NCBI GenBank assembly: GCA_018267435.1
Contig: JAFDYM010000357.1
Coordinates: 1-6,999, forward strand
From: Bacteroidota bacterium
Lineage (GTDB): Bacteria; Bacteroidota; Bacteroidia; Chitinophagales; LD1
Length of the DNA: 6,999 nucleotides
Reading direction: 5' to 3'
In this document: piece by piece, positions 1 through 6,240 of the stretch
How the letters are laid out: every line of letters starts with the position of its first letter
How positions within the stretch are numbered: the first letter of the stretch is position 1
Notes under the pieces: generated by a model
Seen by the model: the letters and a program-made list of their open reading frames with translations, nothing else
Told to the model about the DNA's origin: nothing
Databases searched by the model: none
Made by a program: the position numbers and the translations under genes

Positions 1-2241
1 CCATGTATGGGTGTGCGTTGGCAGGTCGCCTGCACCTGCAGTTTGTAGTGTTCCTCCTGAAGATTTTACAAGGCCAGTGCCCAACGATGTAGCTGTAACG
101 TTGCCGTTCACTACTAGGTTATCCCATATGCCTACTTCGCGTGCACCACCAGCCGAGTTATTGCCTATTACCATTAGCTTTTTGTAGCTGCCATTATCGT
201 TGTATATAGCCGCACCGCCATCGCCAGTTCCATAGGCATTCCATGCTGCATAGTTAGGTGTAAGGCCATAGTTGCCACCTATGGCACCGTTGCTTACGGT
301 AAGCTTATAGCTAGGGTTGGCATTGCCTATACCCACGCGGCCGTCGCTTAGTATATCTATACCAGTAGCCGCTACTGCTTCTTTACGTATGTGGTAACCA
401 CTGCCTGCATTTACACCTGCCTCCCAGTACGCCCCGCTGCTTACGCCACCTGCACGGCCTAAGCGTATAGCTGCTGCGTTGTTACCAGCATTCCATACCA
501 CATGTGGGTTGCTTATCATTATACCTGCTGCTTGTGCGCCTATGGTTACATATTGTGTACCTCCCGACTCTGAAGGAGAAGACAAGCCATCGCCCCATAG
601 CGATGTACTTTTTACTACCAACTTATCCCACGAACCTGTACCACCAGTAGTTACTTGTAGCTTGCCTAAGGTAGCGGGTGCGCCTATACCTAGGTTGCCA
701 CCTACTGTTTCGTTACCACCTATTTCGCTATTGCCAGTTATATCGAAACTAGCATTTTGGCCTGTGCCTATTACACCGTTTACGGCTTGGTTTTGTATGT
801 AGCCGCTACCGCCGCCTACAGGTGCAAAACCTGCACCTGCGGGCCATGTTTGCCCAGGTTGCAGCACTAGGCCATTGCCTAGGCGTATGGTTCCATCATC
901 GCAGTTATTTACGCCTATCAATACCCAGTTTTCAGGTACTTGCATGCCAGCGGTATAGCTAGCTATGCGAAAGTTTGCCGCTACCGAACCATTGTTGCTG
1001 CCTATAGGTAGTATGTAGTATAGCGCTGTCCAGCATGAAATAGGCACGCCACCCCCAGTTACGGTTACGTTGCCGGCACCGCCTACACCTGTTATTACTG
1101 TACCATTGGTAGGTACCGTTATATCGAAATAGCCATTGGTAGAAAAGTGTGAACCGCTACCGTTTACAATAACTATAAAACGGTTGCTCCAACTTAGTAC
1201 GCCACTGGTGTAAGTTATATTGCCCCCGCCAGTTAGCATTTGGTTAGCCTTGTTGGCTGCTGTAAATGCAGGGTTTATAGATAGGGTTGGGTTGCCGCTA
1301 AAGTTGCCGTTGGCTACATCTAGCTGGTTTGTTGTACCTGTTACAGTACGTAGCGAGCCGCTAGTTACCCTACCTTTAGCATCGGTAGTTACATAGTTAT
1401 AAGTACCTGCTGTACCTGCTGGTGCCAAGCTTGGGTTAGGGTAAGTGCCTGTAAGGTCGCCACCTGCTGCGCCGCCTGGCGGCAACGAGGTAGGTGCACC
1501 CGCTATATCGCTGTAGTTTACTTGCCCAAATTCATAGGCTGTGTTTGACGAGTTGCGGCGCATATACTGCGATCCACCCGTGGCAGATATACCCGTTACT
1601 GGCGAGCCTCCATTGCCTTGCACTATGCCTGTTACAGTGTTTACACCTGTACCACCATTGCTTACTGGTAGCACGTTGTTTACCTTGCTTGTAAGGTCTA
1701 TAGTATTGTTTTGAATATCGTTGCCAGTTATACTGCCATCCAATATTTTGGCGCTGTTTATAGCATTGTTTGCTACGTTGGGGTTAGGGTAGCTGCCGCT
1801 AAGGTCGCCACCTGCAGTACCGCTAGGTGGGCCGCCTGCACCTTCGCCTATTGCTTTCCATTGCGTTCCATCCCAATACTCTGCTCGGTTATTGGTGGTA
1901 TTGAAAATTAATAAGCCTTTGTCGCCGGTACCTAGTGTAGTGCCTAGGGCTACGCTTTCGGCATTGGTAAGGCGCGGTATAAACATACCCTTTGTGTTGC
2001 CCGATACATCAAGGGCTGCTTTGGTACTTGGGTTATTGGTACCTATACCTACGGTTCCTTCAATAATTGCACCGTTAGCAGGGGCTGTATTTACGCCCGA
2101 ATAACTGTTACCTACGGTTATGCCGCCGTTCACATCCAACTTACTTTTAGGGTCGTTGGTTCCTATACCTACGTTTTGCTGAGCGGAAAGTTGATAGAAT
2201 GAGAATGCGAATGAAAAAGCTACTAGTAGAGATCTTTTCAT
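1..2241 (-). CDS. Secreted tail-fibre-like / adhesin-like repeat protein (5' part, C-terminus outside window)
   Basis: I read 747 codons without a stop from the ATG at 2241-2239 to the window edge, so the C-terminus is missing. Residues 1-20 are a signal peptide (MKRS, then a hydrophobic run, ending LSA before QQ). The mature part opens with VGIGTNDP (24-31) and repeats VGIGTNNP (64-71). Residues 75-132 (LDVSGNTKG, IPRL, DKGLLIFNT, YWDGTQW) form the module often seen at the start of Bacteroidota fibre proteins. GGDLxGxYPNP occurs at 144-154 and 260-270. A non-repetitive, aromatic-rich stretch lies at about 370-465 (C403, C447), followed by LGIG (517-520), VGIG (636-639) and a Gly/Asn-rich beta region ending LPTHTHTW at the edge. 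Low-complexity Gly, Asn and Thr content suggests a trimeric beta fibre. A surface or phage-tail-like adhesive role is inferred from family resemblance. No ribosome binding site is visible upstream. The existence of the gene is secure; its function is not. Confidence 0.88.
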   Translation of the reverse strand, partial: MKRSLLVAFSFAFSFYQLSAQQNVGIGTNDPKSKLDVNGGITVGNSYSGVNTAPANGAIIEGTVGIGTNNPSTKAALDVSGNTKGMFIPRLTNAESVALGTTLGTGDKGLLIFNTTNNRAEYWDGTQWKAIGEGAGGPPSGTAGGDLSGSYPNPNVANNAINSAKILDGSITGNDIQNNTIDLTSKVNNVLPVSNGGTGVNTVTGIVQGNGGSPVTGISATGGSQYMRRNSSNTAYEFGQVNYSDIAGAPTSLPPGGAAGGDLTGTYPNPSLAPAGTAGTYNYVTTDAKGRVTSGSLRTVTGTTNQLDVANGNFSGNPTLSINPAFTAANKANQMLTGGGNITYTSGVLSWSNRFIVIVNGSGSHFSTNGYFDITVPTNGTVITGVGGAGNVTVTGGGVPISCWTALYYILPIGSNNGSVAANFRIASYTAGMQVPENWVLIGVNNCDDGTIRLGNGLVLQPGQTWPAGAGFAPVGGGSGYIQNQAVNGVIGTGQNASFDITGNSEIGGNETVGGNLGIGAPATLGKLQVTTGGTGSWDKLVVKSTSLWGDGLSSPSESGGTQYVTIGAQAAGIMISNPHVVWNAGNNAAAIRLGRAGGVSSGAYWEAGVNAGSGYHIRKEAVAATGIDILSDGRVGIGNANPSYKLTVSNGAIGGNYGLTPNYAAWNAYGTGDGGAAIYNDNGSYKKLMVIGNNSAGGAREVGIWDNLVVNGNVTATSLGTGLVKSSGGTLQTAGAGDLPTHTHTW
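1429..1467 (-). repeat. Fibre repeat module, copy 2 (GGDLTGTYPNP)
   Basis: This block codes for residues 259-271 of the fibre protein. It matches copy 1 at 1777-1815 in protein sequence (GGDLxGxYPNP) and has an identical 15-base core, aaggtcgccacctgc, at 1453-1467. The two copies lie exactly 348 bases (116 codons) apart, so they stay in frame. This motif recurs in Bacteroidota fibre-like proteins, often followed, as here, by a TTDAKGRVTSG segment. Confidence 0.75.
1777..1815 (-). repeat. Fibre repeat module, copy 1 (GGDLSGSYPNP)
   Basis: This block codes for residues 143-155 of the fibre protein and shares the 15-base core at 1801-1815 with copy 2. The flanking sequence differs between copies, so this is an old modular repeat within a coding sequence and not a recent tandem duplication. 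Confidence 0.75.
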
Positions 2242-2517
2242 ACTCGGTTTAGTTTAGGGTGACTAATGTTGTTAAATTAACCAAAAAGTCGACCAAAGTT
2301 GCATATTGGAAGGACAGGAGTATTCAACTAAATGATTTTCAAGCACAAAAAAATTATGGGTTTCTATGTTTTGTTGCAGCTATTGTAGCCTGTATTGCAC
2401 GCTTGATGTCGATTGTCTATACAGTTTAACAGCGTTTGTTTTGTGTGCAAAATACAGCCACCGAGGCTTTACCAACTATGTGCTTTAAATATACCTTAGC
2501 CTAAAATTCATAACTAT
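2242..2517. other. Divergent intergenic spacer between fibre gene and ftcD
   Basis: This 276-base AT-rich spacer must hold the 5' regions of both divergent genes. I see no Shine-Dalgarno sequence before either start, no strong hairpin and no convincing gene. No clear TAnnTTTG element was found pointing toward the fibre gene. The only moderate promoter candidate points toward ftcD (2492-2499). Confidence 0.6.
2492..2499 (+). promoter_or_regulatory. Possible -7 promoter element of ftcD
   Basis: TACCTTAG matches the Bacteroidota -7 consensus TAnnTTTG except at one base. It would place transcription start about 10-15 bases before the ftcD ATG, giving a very short leader. No good TTG-type -33 element sits at the expected distance; only a TTTAC stretch near 2468-2472 is present. 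This is a weak candidate. Confidence 0.25.
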
Positions 2518-4167
2518 ATGAAGAAACTGATAGAGTGCGTGCCCAACTTTAGCGAGGGCAGAGATATGGGCATTATTAAGCAAATAACCGATGCCATAGA
2601 AAGTGTAGATGGAATAAAGCTATTGAACGTAGACCCAGGCAAGGGAACCAACCGCACGGTGGTGACCTTTGCAGGCGATGAAGATGAGGTGGTAGAGGCA
2701 GCTTTTCAAGCCATAAAAAAAGCGAGCGAACTGATAGACATGAGCAAGCACAGCGGCGAGCACCCACGCTTTGGCGCTACTGATGTGTGCCCTTTTATAC
2801 CTATAGCCAATGCCACTATGGAAGACTGCATCCGCTGCGCGCAGCGCGTGGGCGAAAGGGTAGGCAAGGAGCTGGGTATTCCTATCTACCTGTATGAATT
2901 TGCAGCTACGGCACCGCACCGTAAAAACCTAGCCAATGTACGTGCGGGCGAATACGAAGGCATAGCACAGAAGATAAAGCAAGCCGATTGGAAACCTGAC
3001 TACGGTCCGGCTGAGTGGAACGTGCGCAGTGGCAATATAGCCGTAGGTGCGCGCAATTTCCTTATTGCTTATAACGTGAACTTAAATACAACTTCGGTTA
3101 GAAGAGCCAATTCCGTTGCCTTCGATGTGCGCGAGCAGGGCAGGAAGGTGAAGAACGAAAAAGGAGAGGAGGTTGTACAGCCCGGTGCTTGCAAAAGTGT
3201 AAAGGGCATAGGCTGGTATATACCAGAATATGGCATAGCGCAGGTAAGTATGAACTTGACTGATATTAATGTAACGCCTGTACATATAGCCTTCGATGAA
3301 TGTGTAAAGAGCGCCTATAACCGCGGTATGCGTGTAACGGGCAGCGAGTTAATAGGCTTGATACCGCTACAGGCTATGCTTGATGCAGGCAAGTACTTTC
3401 TGCTAAAGCAAAACCGCAGTACTGGCGTAAGCGAGGCCGAACTGATAAAGATAGCAGCCAAAAGTATGGGGCTAGATGACCTTGTACCGTTCGACCCGAA
3501 GAAACGCATTATAGAATATGTATTGGCAGATGATACAGCTTCGCCATTAGTGCAAATGAACCTGCGCCAGTTTGCCGATGAAACAGCTAGCGAAAGCCCT
3601 GCCCCAGGCGGTGGCTCAATAGCTGCATACTTGGGTGCCTTGGGTGTATCGCTGGGCACTATGGTGGCTAACCTATCATCGCACAAAAAAGGCTGGGATG
3701 AGCGCTGGAAAGAGTTTAGCGACTATGCCGACAAAGGCCAGCAGCTAAAAGATGCCCTGATAAAAGCGGTAGATGAAGACACCCGCGCCTTCAACAAAAT
3801 AATGGATGCCTTCGGCCTGCCTAAAGGTACCGATGCCGAGAAGGCAGCGCGCAAAGCGGCCATACAAGCCGCTACCAAAAATGCTATAGAAGTACCGCTA
3901 AGGGTAATGGAGCTTAGCTACCAAACCTTCGAGGTGATTAAACCTATGGCAGAAATAGGCAACCCTAACTCGGTAAGCGATGCTGGAGTAGGTGCCCTAT
4001 GCGCGCGCAGCGCCGTATATGGCGCATACCTAAACGTAAAGATTAACGCCGCAGGCTACGACGATAAAGCTTATGTAGAAGCTACGCTTGCCAAGGCAAA
4101 GGATATACTGCAAAAAGCTATAGCTGCTGAAAAAGAAGTATTGGAGGTAGTTGAAGGGAAGATGTAG
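2518..4167 (+). CDS. ftcD: Bifunctional glutamate formimidoyltransferase / formimidoyl-THF cyclodeaminase
   Basis: This cytoplasmic enzyme links histidine breakdown to folate one-carbon metabolism. Its N-terminal part moves the formimino group from N-formimino-glutamate to tetrahydrofolate, and its C-terminal part deaminates the product to 5,10-methenyl-THF, releasing ammonia. At 549 residues it matches the fused animal enzyme (about 540). Residues 1 to about 330 are the transferase: the start reads ECVPNFSEGRD, and GEHPRFGA (80-87) places the catalytic histidine at H82, the number used for the porcine protein. Residues from about 340 are the cyclodeaminase, with SPAPGGGS (360-367) and GNPNSVSDAGVGA (481-493). 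There is no internal stop or frameshift. The ATG at 2518 gives the normal family N-terminus, though no Shine-Dalgarno is seen. The gene stands alone, with no hutH, hutU or hutI in the window, and ends just before a strong hairpin terminator. Confidence 0.96.
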   Translation: MKKLIECVPNFSEGRDMGIIKQITDAIESVDGIKLLNVDPGKGTNRTVVTFAGDEDEVVEAAFQAIKKASELIDMSKHSGEHPRFGATDVCPFIPIANATMEDCIRCAQRVGERVGKELGIPIYLYEFAATAPHRKNLANVRAGEYEGIAQKIKQADWKPDYGPAEWNVRSGNIAVGARNFLIAYNVNLNTTSVRRANSVAFDVREQGRKVKNEKGEEVVQPGACKSVKGIGWYIPEYGIAQVSMNLTDINVTPVHIAFDECVKSAYNRGMRVTGSELIGLIPLQAMLDAGKYFLLKQNRSTGVSEAELIKIAAKSMGLDDLVPFDPKKRIIEYVLADDTASPLVQMNLRQFADETASESPAPGGGSIAAYLGALGVSLGTMVANLSSHKKGWDERWKEFSDYADKGQQLKDALIKAVDEDTRAFNKIMDAFGLPKGTDAEKAARKAAIQAATKNAIEVPLRVMELSYQTFEVIKPMAEIGNPNSVSDAGVGALCARSAVYGAYLNVKINAAGYDDKAYVEATLAKAKDILQKAIAAEKEVLEVVEGKM

Positions 4168-4185
4168 TTGCGCCGTTACTTTTTT

Positions 4186-4227
4186 AAAAACACAAAGGCT
4201 GCTCTTTCGGGCAGCCTTTGTGTTTTT
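4186..4227. terminator. Bidirectional Rho-independent terminator between convergent ftcD and lipoprotein gene
   Basis: A perfect 17-bp inverted repeat (arms 4186-4202 and 4211-4227) encloses an 8-base loop, tctttcgg. The right arm ends in five T, and the left arm begins with five A preceded by T residues, so a U-rich tail forms in either direction. It lies 18 bases after the ftcD stop, and its right arm overlaps two bases of the stop codon of the minus-strand lipoprotein gene. It should end both transcripts. Confidence 0.93.
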
Positions 4228-4654
4228 ATTTAGAGTATTCATATCGTTCCAGTGGTTCGCTGGCTCGGCTAATTTTAAAACTCTTCTTGCTCAATTCGTC
4301 TATATTAAACACAGTGCCGCTTAATATCAGCACTTCTTTGTCGTGCACGCTGTAGCTAAAGTCATTAGCGTTGATATCGGTAGGCGTACCATCGTTATAA
4401 GTGGTGGTAGTTTTAGTGTAACCCGTGCAGTCGTCGTTGTCTTTTCCATTGCATTCAAAAAAGGTAATTTCTGAAACGCGTGCACTAACGTCTGGGTCGG
4501 TTACCACTACTTGTATACCATCCTCATCAAATTCTTTGTCTAAGGTCCAAGTGCCTTTAAGCAGGTTAAGCGATGTCTGCTCTTTGGTGCAAGAGCTAAT
4601 GGTAGTGGCTATTACAGCCAAGCCCATTACAATTTTGAACATGTTTTTCTTCAT
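4226..4654 (-). CDS. Small lipocalin-like lipoprotein
   Basis: This 142-residue protein has a lipoprotein signal peptide: MKKNMFK, then a hydrophobic segment at 8-19, and a lipobox ISSC with the lipid-modified cysteine at C22. The mature chain opens with LLKGTWTL (31-38), the Gly-x-Trp signature at the first strand of Bacteroidota lipocalin-like domains. The rest is rich in short beta-prone stretches (VSEITFFEC, KTTTTYND, FSYSVHDKEVLILSG) and acidic or Thr residues. C68 and C76 could form a disulfide in the periplasm. It is probably anchored in the outer membrane; its ligand is unknown and a transport role is not shown. The gene stands alone between two terminators, and its stop codon overlaps the shared terminator with ftcD. 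No Shine-Dalgarno or clear promoter was found. M5 is a possible alternative start, but the signal peptide fits the ATG at 4654. Confidence 0.85.
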   Translation of the reverse strand: MKKNMFKIVMGLAVIATTISSCTKEQTSLNLLKGTWTLDKEFDEDGIQVVVTDPDVSARVSEITFFECNGKDNDDCTGYTKTTTTYNDGTPTDINANDFSYSVHDKEVLILSGTVFNIDELSKKSFKISRASEPLERYEYSK

Positions 4655-4679
4655 AGCGTCTGTTTTATGATAACGCTTG

Positions 4680-4727
4680 TTAAAAAAGAATACCGCGATG
4701 TTCAGCCTAGCTGCGCCATCGCGGTAT
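4680..4727 (-). terminator. Rho-independent terminator of the DHS-like gene
   Basis: Arms 4717-4727 and 4690-4700 form a perfect 11-bp GC-rich stem on the minus strand. Inside the 16-base loop a second stem, CAGC/GCTG (4703-4706 with 4710-4713), extends the structure. On the minus strand it is followed directly by a T-rich tract (TTCTTTTTTA, complementary to 4680-4689). It lies 37 bases past the stop of the DHS-like gene and about 25 bases before the lipoprotein start, so the lipoprotein gene probably needs its own promoter. Confidence 0.9.
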
Positions 4728-4764
4728 ATGTGTTCATTATGTGTTTGGTAATAAGCTTGTTAGC

Positions 4765-5736
4765 TTACCATTTAAGTATGTAGGCAAACATAAGCGGCGC
4801 CACTATGGTAGCATCGCTTTCTACTATAAACTTAGGGGTTTCAATACCCAACTTACCCCAAGTTATCTTCTCGTTAGGCACTGCACCGCTGTACGAACCG
4901 TACGAAGTGGTAGAGTCGCTTATTTGGCAGAAGTAACCCCAGAAAGGAACGTCATGCCATTCCAAATCTTGGTACATCATAGGTACTACGCATATAGGGA
5001 AATCGCCCGCTATACCGCCACCTATCTGGAAAAAGCCTACACCCTTGCCACCACTGTTCTTACGGTACCAGTCGCTTAGCCATACCATATAGTCTATACC
5101 GCTTTTCATTGTGGTAGATGTTATCTCGCCTTTTATGCAGTAAGATGCGAATATGTTACCCATGGTGCTATCTTCCCAACCCGGGCAAATGATAGGCAGG
5201 TTCTTTTCAGCCGCAGCTAGCATCCAGCTATTCTTCGGGTCTATTTCATAGTATTGCTCAAGCACACCGCTCAATAGCATTTTGTACATAAACTCGTGCG
5301 GAAAGTAGCGCTCGCCTTTGTCGTTCGCATCTTTCCATAGCTCATATATATGCTTCTGTAAGCGGCGGAAAGCCTCTTCTTCTGGTATACAAGTATCGGT
5401 TACACGGTTAAAGCCGTTCTCTAATAGGTCCCATTCTTCTTGTGGAGATAGATCGCGGTAGTTAGGCACGCGCTTGTAGTGCGTGTGGGCCACTAGGTTC
5501 ATTAGGTCTTCCTCTAGATTAGCGCCGGTGCAGCTTATTATAGCTACTTTATCTTGCCTTATCATTTCGGCTAGCGATATACCTAGCTCGGCAGTACTCA
5601 TAGCGCCCGCAAGGGTTATCATCATTTTACCGCCTTCGGCTAGGTGTGTTTCGTAGCCTTTGGCAGCGTCTATAAGTGCAGCTGCGTTAAAGTGACGGTA
5701 GTGGTGCGTAATAAAATCTCTAACCGGTGATGCCAT
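4765..5736 (-). CDS. Deoxyhypusine-synthase-like protein (possible homospermidine synthase)
   Basis: This 323-residue protein belongs to the NAD-dependent deoxyhypusine synthase family, whose members transfer the aminobutyl group of spermidine to an amine through a lysine imine. Visible motifs are LAGAMSTAELG (42-52), SCTGANLEEDL (68-78), GGGIAGDF (239-246), and SYSGAVPNE followed by KITWGK (290-295), where K295, W293 and E289 align with human K329, W327 and E323. The aspartate at 245 replaces human H288, and a tyrosine stands where human D316 would be, features I associate with the bacterial DHS-like subgroup. Bacteria lack eIF5A, so the acceptor may be putrescine, giving homospermidine; that is inference. 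The reading frame extends to a TTG at 5769, but the ATG at 5736 with an A/G-rich upstream stretch is the better start and fits the family N-terminus. The gene follows the ACP gene by 121 bases and ends at a strong terminator. Confidence 0.9.
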   Translation of the reverse strand: MASPVRDFITHHYRHFNAAALIDAAKGYETHLAEGGKMMITLAGAMSTAELGISLAEMIRQDKVAIISCTGANLEEDLMNLVAHTHYKRVPNYRDLSPQEEWDLLENGFNRVTDTCIPEEEAFRRLQKHIYELWKDANDKGERYFPHEFMYKMLLSGVLEQYYEIDPKNSWMLAAAEKNLPIICPGWEDSTMGNIFASYCIKGEITSTTMKSGIDYMVWLSDWYRKNSGGKGVGFFQIGGGIAGDFPICVVPMMYQDLEWHDVPFWGYFCQISDSTTSYGSYSGAVPNEKITWGKLGIETPKFIVESDATIVAPLMFAYILKW

Positions 5737-5857
5737 GTCTTCTGTCTTTTTATTTTGATGGTTGAACAAAGCGCCTGCTTAGGCAAACGCGCTGCGAAAA
5801 TCAAAAAAAAATCGACACAACAGGCAGTTTTTTATGTTGCTATTGGTTAACCAAAAC
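5737..5857. other. Spacer between ACP and DHS-like genes, with hairpins
   Basis: This 121-base spacer contains a T9 tract (read on the minus strand, 5803-5811), a GC-rich imperfect hairpin around 5770-5793 (AGCGC/GCGCT type with an inner GCC/GGC), and the palindrome ttggttaaccaa at 5843-5854. No hairpin here is followed by a T-run on the minus strand, so there is no clear terminator after the ACP gene and read-through into the DHS-like gene is possible. No convincing TAnnTTTG promoter was seen. Confidence 0.45.
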
Positions 5858-5869
5858 TTAATTTTGGTT
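5843..5869. repeat. Overlapping palindromes at the ACP stop codon
   Basis: A perfect 12-base palindrome, ttggttaaccaa (5843-5854), overlaps a second inverted repeat with 8-bp arms AACCAAAA (5849-5856) and TTTTGGTT (5862-5869) around a 5-base loop. The loop carries the first bases of the ACP stop codon (5858-5860). The two pairings compete for the same bases. The stem is AT-rich and has no T-tail on the minus strand, so it is a weak terminator at best; it could act in mRNA processing. Confidence 0.6.
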
Positions 5870-6100
5870 GGCTGCATGGGCTACCTCTTTCGTAAGGTCG
5901 GCTACGGTAACAAGTTCCAATGCGCGGTTGTCTGGTATTATTACCCCAAATTTCTTCTCTACATCTACCACCAGTTCCACAATATCAATAGAATCTAAGC
6001 CTAAATCGCTCTTTAGGTTCAAGTTAAAATGTAGGCTTTCGGGCTTTATACGAAGTATATCTGCTATACTGGTCTTTATTTCTGCTAGGGTCTGTATCAT
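5858..6100 (-). CDS. Acyl carrier protein (free-standing)
   Basis: This is an 80-residue, acidic, helical carrier protein that holds acyl chains as thioesters on a 4'-phosphopantetheine arm. The attachment serine is S37 in DLGLDSIDIVELV (32-44), where AcpP usually reads DSL; the downstream helix (DVEKKFGVIIPD, 46-57) also fits the family. Length and helix spacing are normal. No fabF, rnc or other fatty-acid genes are next to it here, so it may be a secondary carrier, for example for a specialised lipid or polyketide-like product, or the main ACP in an unusual place; the window cannot decide. The ATG at 6100 is supported by the Shine-Dalgarno at 6108-6113. The DHS-like gene follows on the same strand 121 bases downstream, and rseP diverges upstream. 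Confidence 0.93.
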   Translation of the reverse strand: MIQTLAEIKTSIADILRIKPESLHFNLNLKSDLGLDSIDIVELVVDVEKKFGVIIPDNRALELVTVADLTKEVAHAANQN

Positions 6101-6107
6101 TTCTCTA

Positions 6108-6113
6108 CTCCTT
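6108..6113 (-). promoter_or_regulatory. Shine-Dalgarno sequence of the ACP gene
   Basis: On the minus strand, AAGGAG lies seven bases before the ACP ATG. This is a canonical site with good spacing. Bacteroidota genes commonly lack such sites, and none of the other starts in this window has a clear one, so strong translation of the ACP is likely. It fixes the ACP start at 6100. Confidence 0.8.
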
Positions 6114-6165
6114 AAATCTTTTACTGCTCTTTAAGCAGTCGCTTCCTTTAAATAGTCGTGCCAAA

Positions 6166-6187
6166 GCAATAGTTATTGCATTATGCA
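6166..6187. repeat. Adjacent palindromes, operator-like
   Basis: GCAATA (6166-6171) and TATTGC (6174-6179) are perfect inverted arms with two central bases, and TGCAT (6177-6181) with ATGCA (6183-6187) forms a second palindrome that overlaps the first. Symmetry of this length with a short centre suits a dimeric regulator better than an RNA hairpin. No known regulator motif is recognised. Confidence 0.45.
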
Positions 6188-6240
6188 CATGTTGTGGTGG
6201 TGTTATCTGTTGTTAATGCAGTTTAAATCGTAAAATTCTA

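Noticed and set aside
479..2104. Several plus-strand open frames of 66-107 codons inside the left region
   Set aside because: They lie opposite the continuous 747-codon fibre gene, have compositions of antisense frames (Pro-, Cys- and Leu-rich) and show no recognisable domain.
1..2241. Possible shufflon or phase-variable inversion in the fibre gene
   Set aside because: No inverted repeats of recombination-site type and no recombinase gene are visible in the window.
2332..2388. An 18-codon plus-strand frame (MIFKHKKIMGF...) upstream of ftcD
   Set aside because: It is too short to support, has only a loose purine-rich stretch upstream, and lies far from ftcD, so a leader-peptide role is not justified.
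2576..3686. Minus-strand open frames within ftcD
   Set aside because: They are antisense to a clearly functional enzyme gene and have no family features.
4030..4242. Minus-strand 70-codon frame spanning the ftcD end and the terminator
   Set aside because: It crosses the two-way terminator and overlaps ftcD antisense; the real minus-strand gene here starts at 4654.
4425..5079. Plus-strand frames of 81 and 112 codons over the lipoprotein and DHS-like genes
   Set aside because: They are antisense shadows of two well-supported minus-strand genes.
5737..5769. N-terminal extension of the DHS-like protein from a TTG at 5769
   Set aside because: The ATG at 5736 has a purine-rich leader and matches the usual family start; the 11 extra residues are polar and show no homology I recognise.
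5868..6134. Plus-strand 88-codon frame over the ACP gene
   Set aside because: It is Ser- and Thr-rich and antisense to a canonical ACP with its own Shine-Dalgarno.
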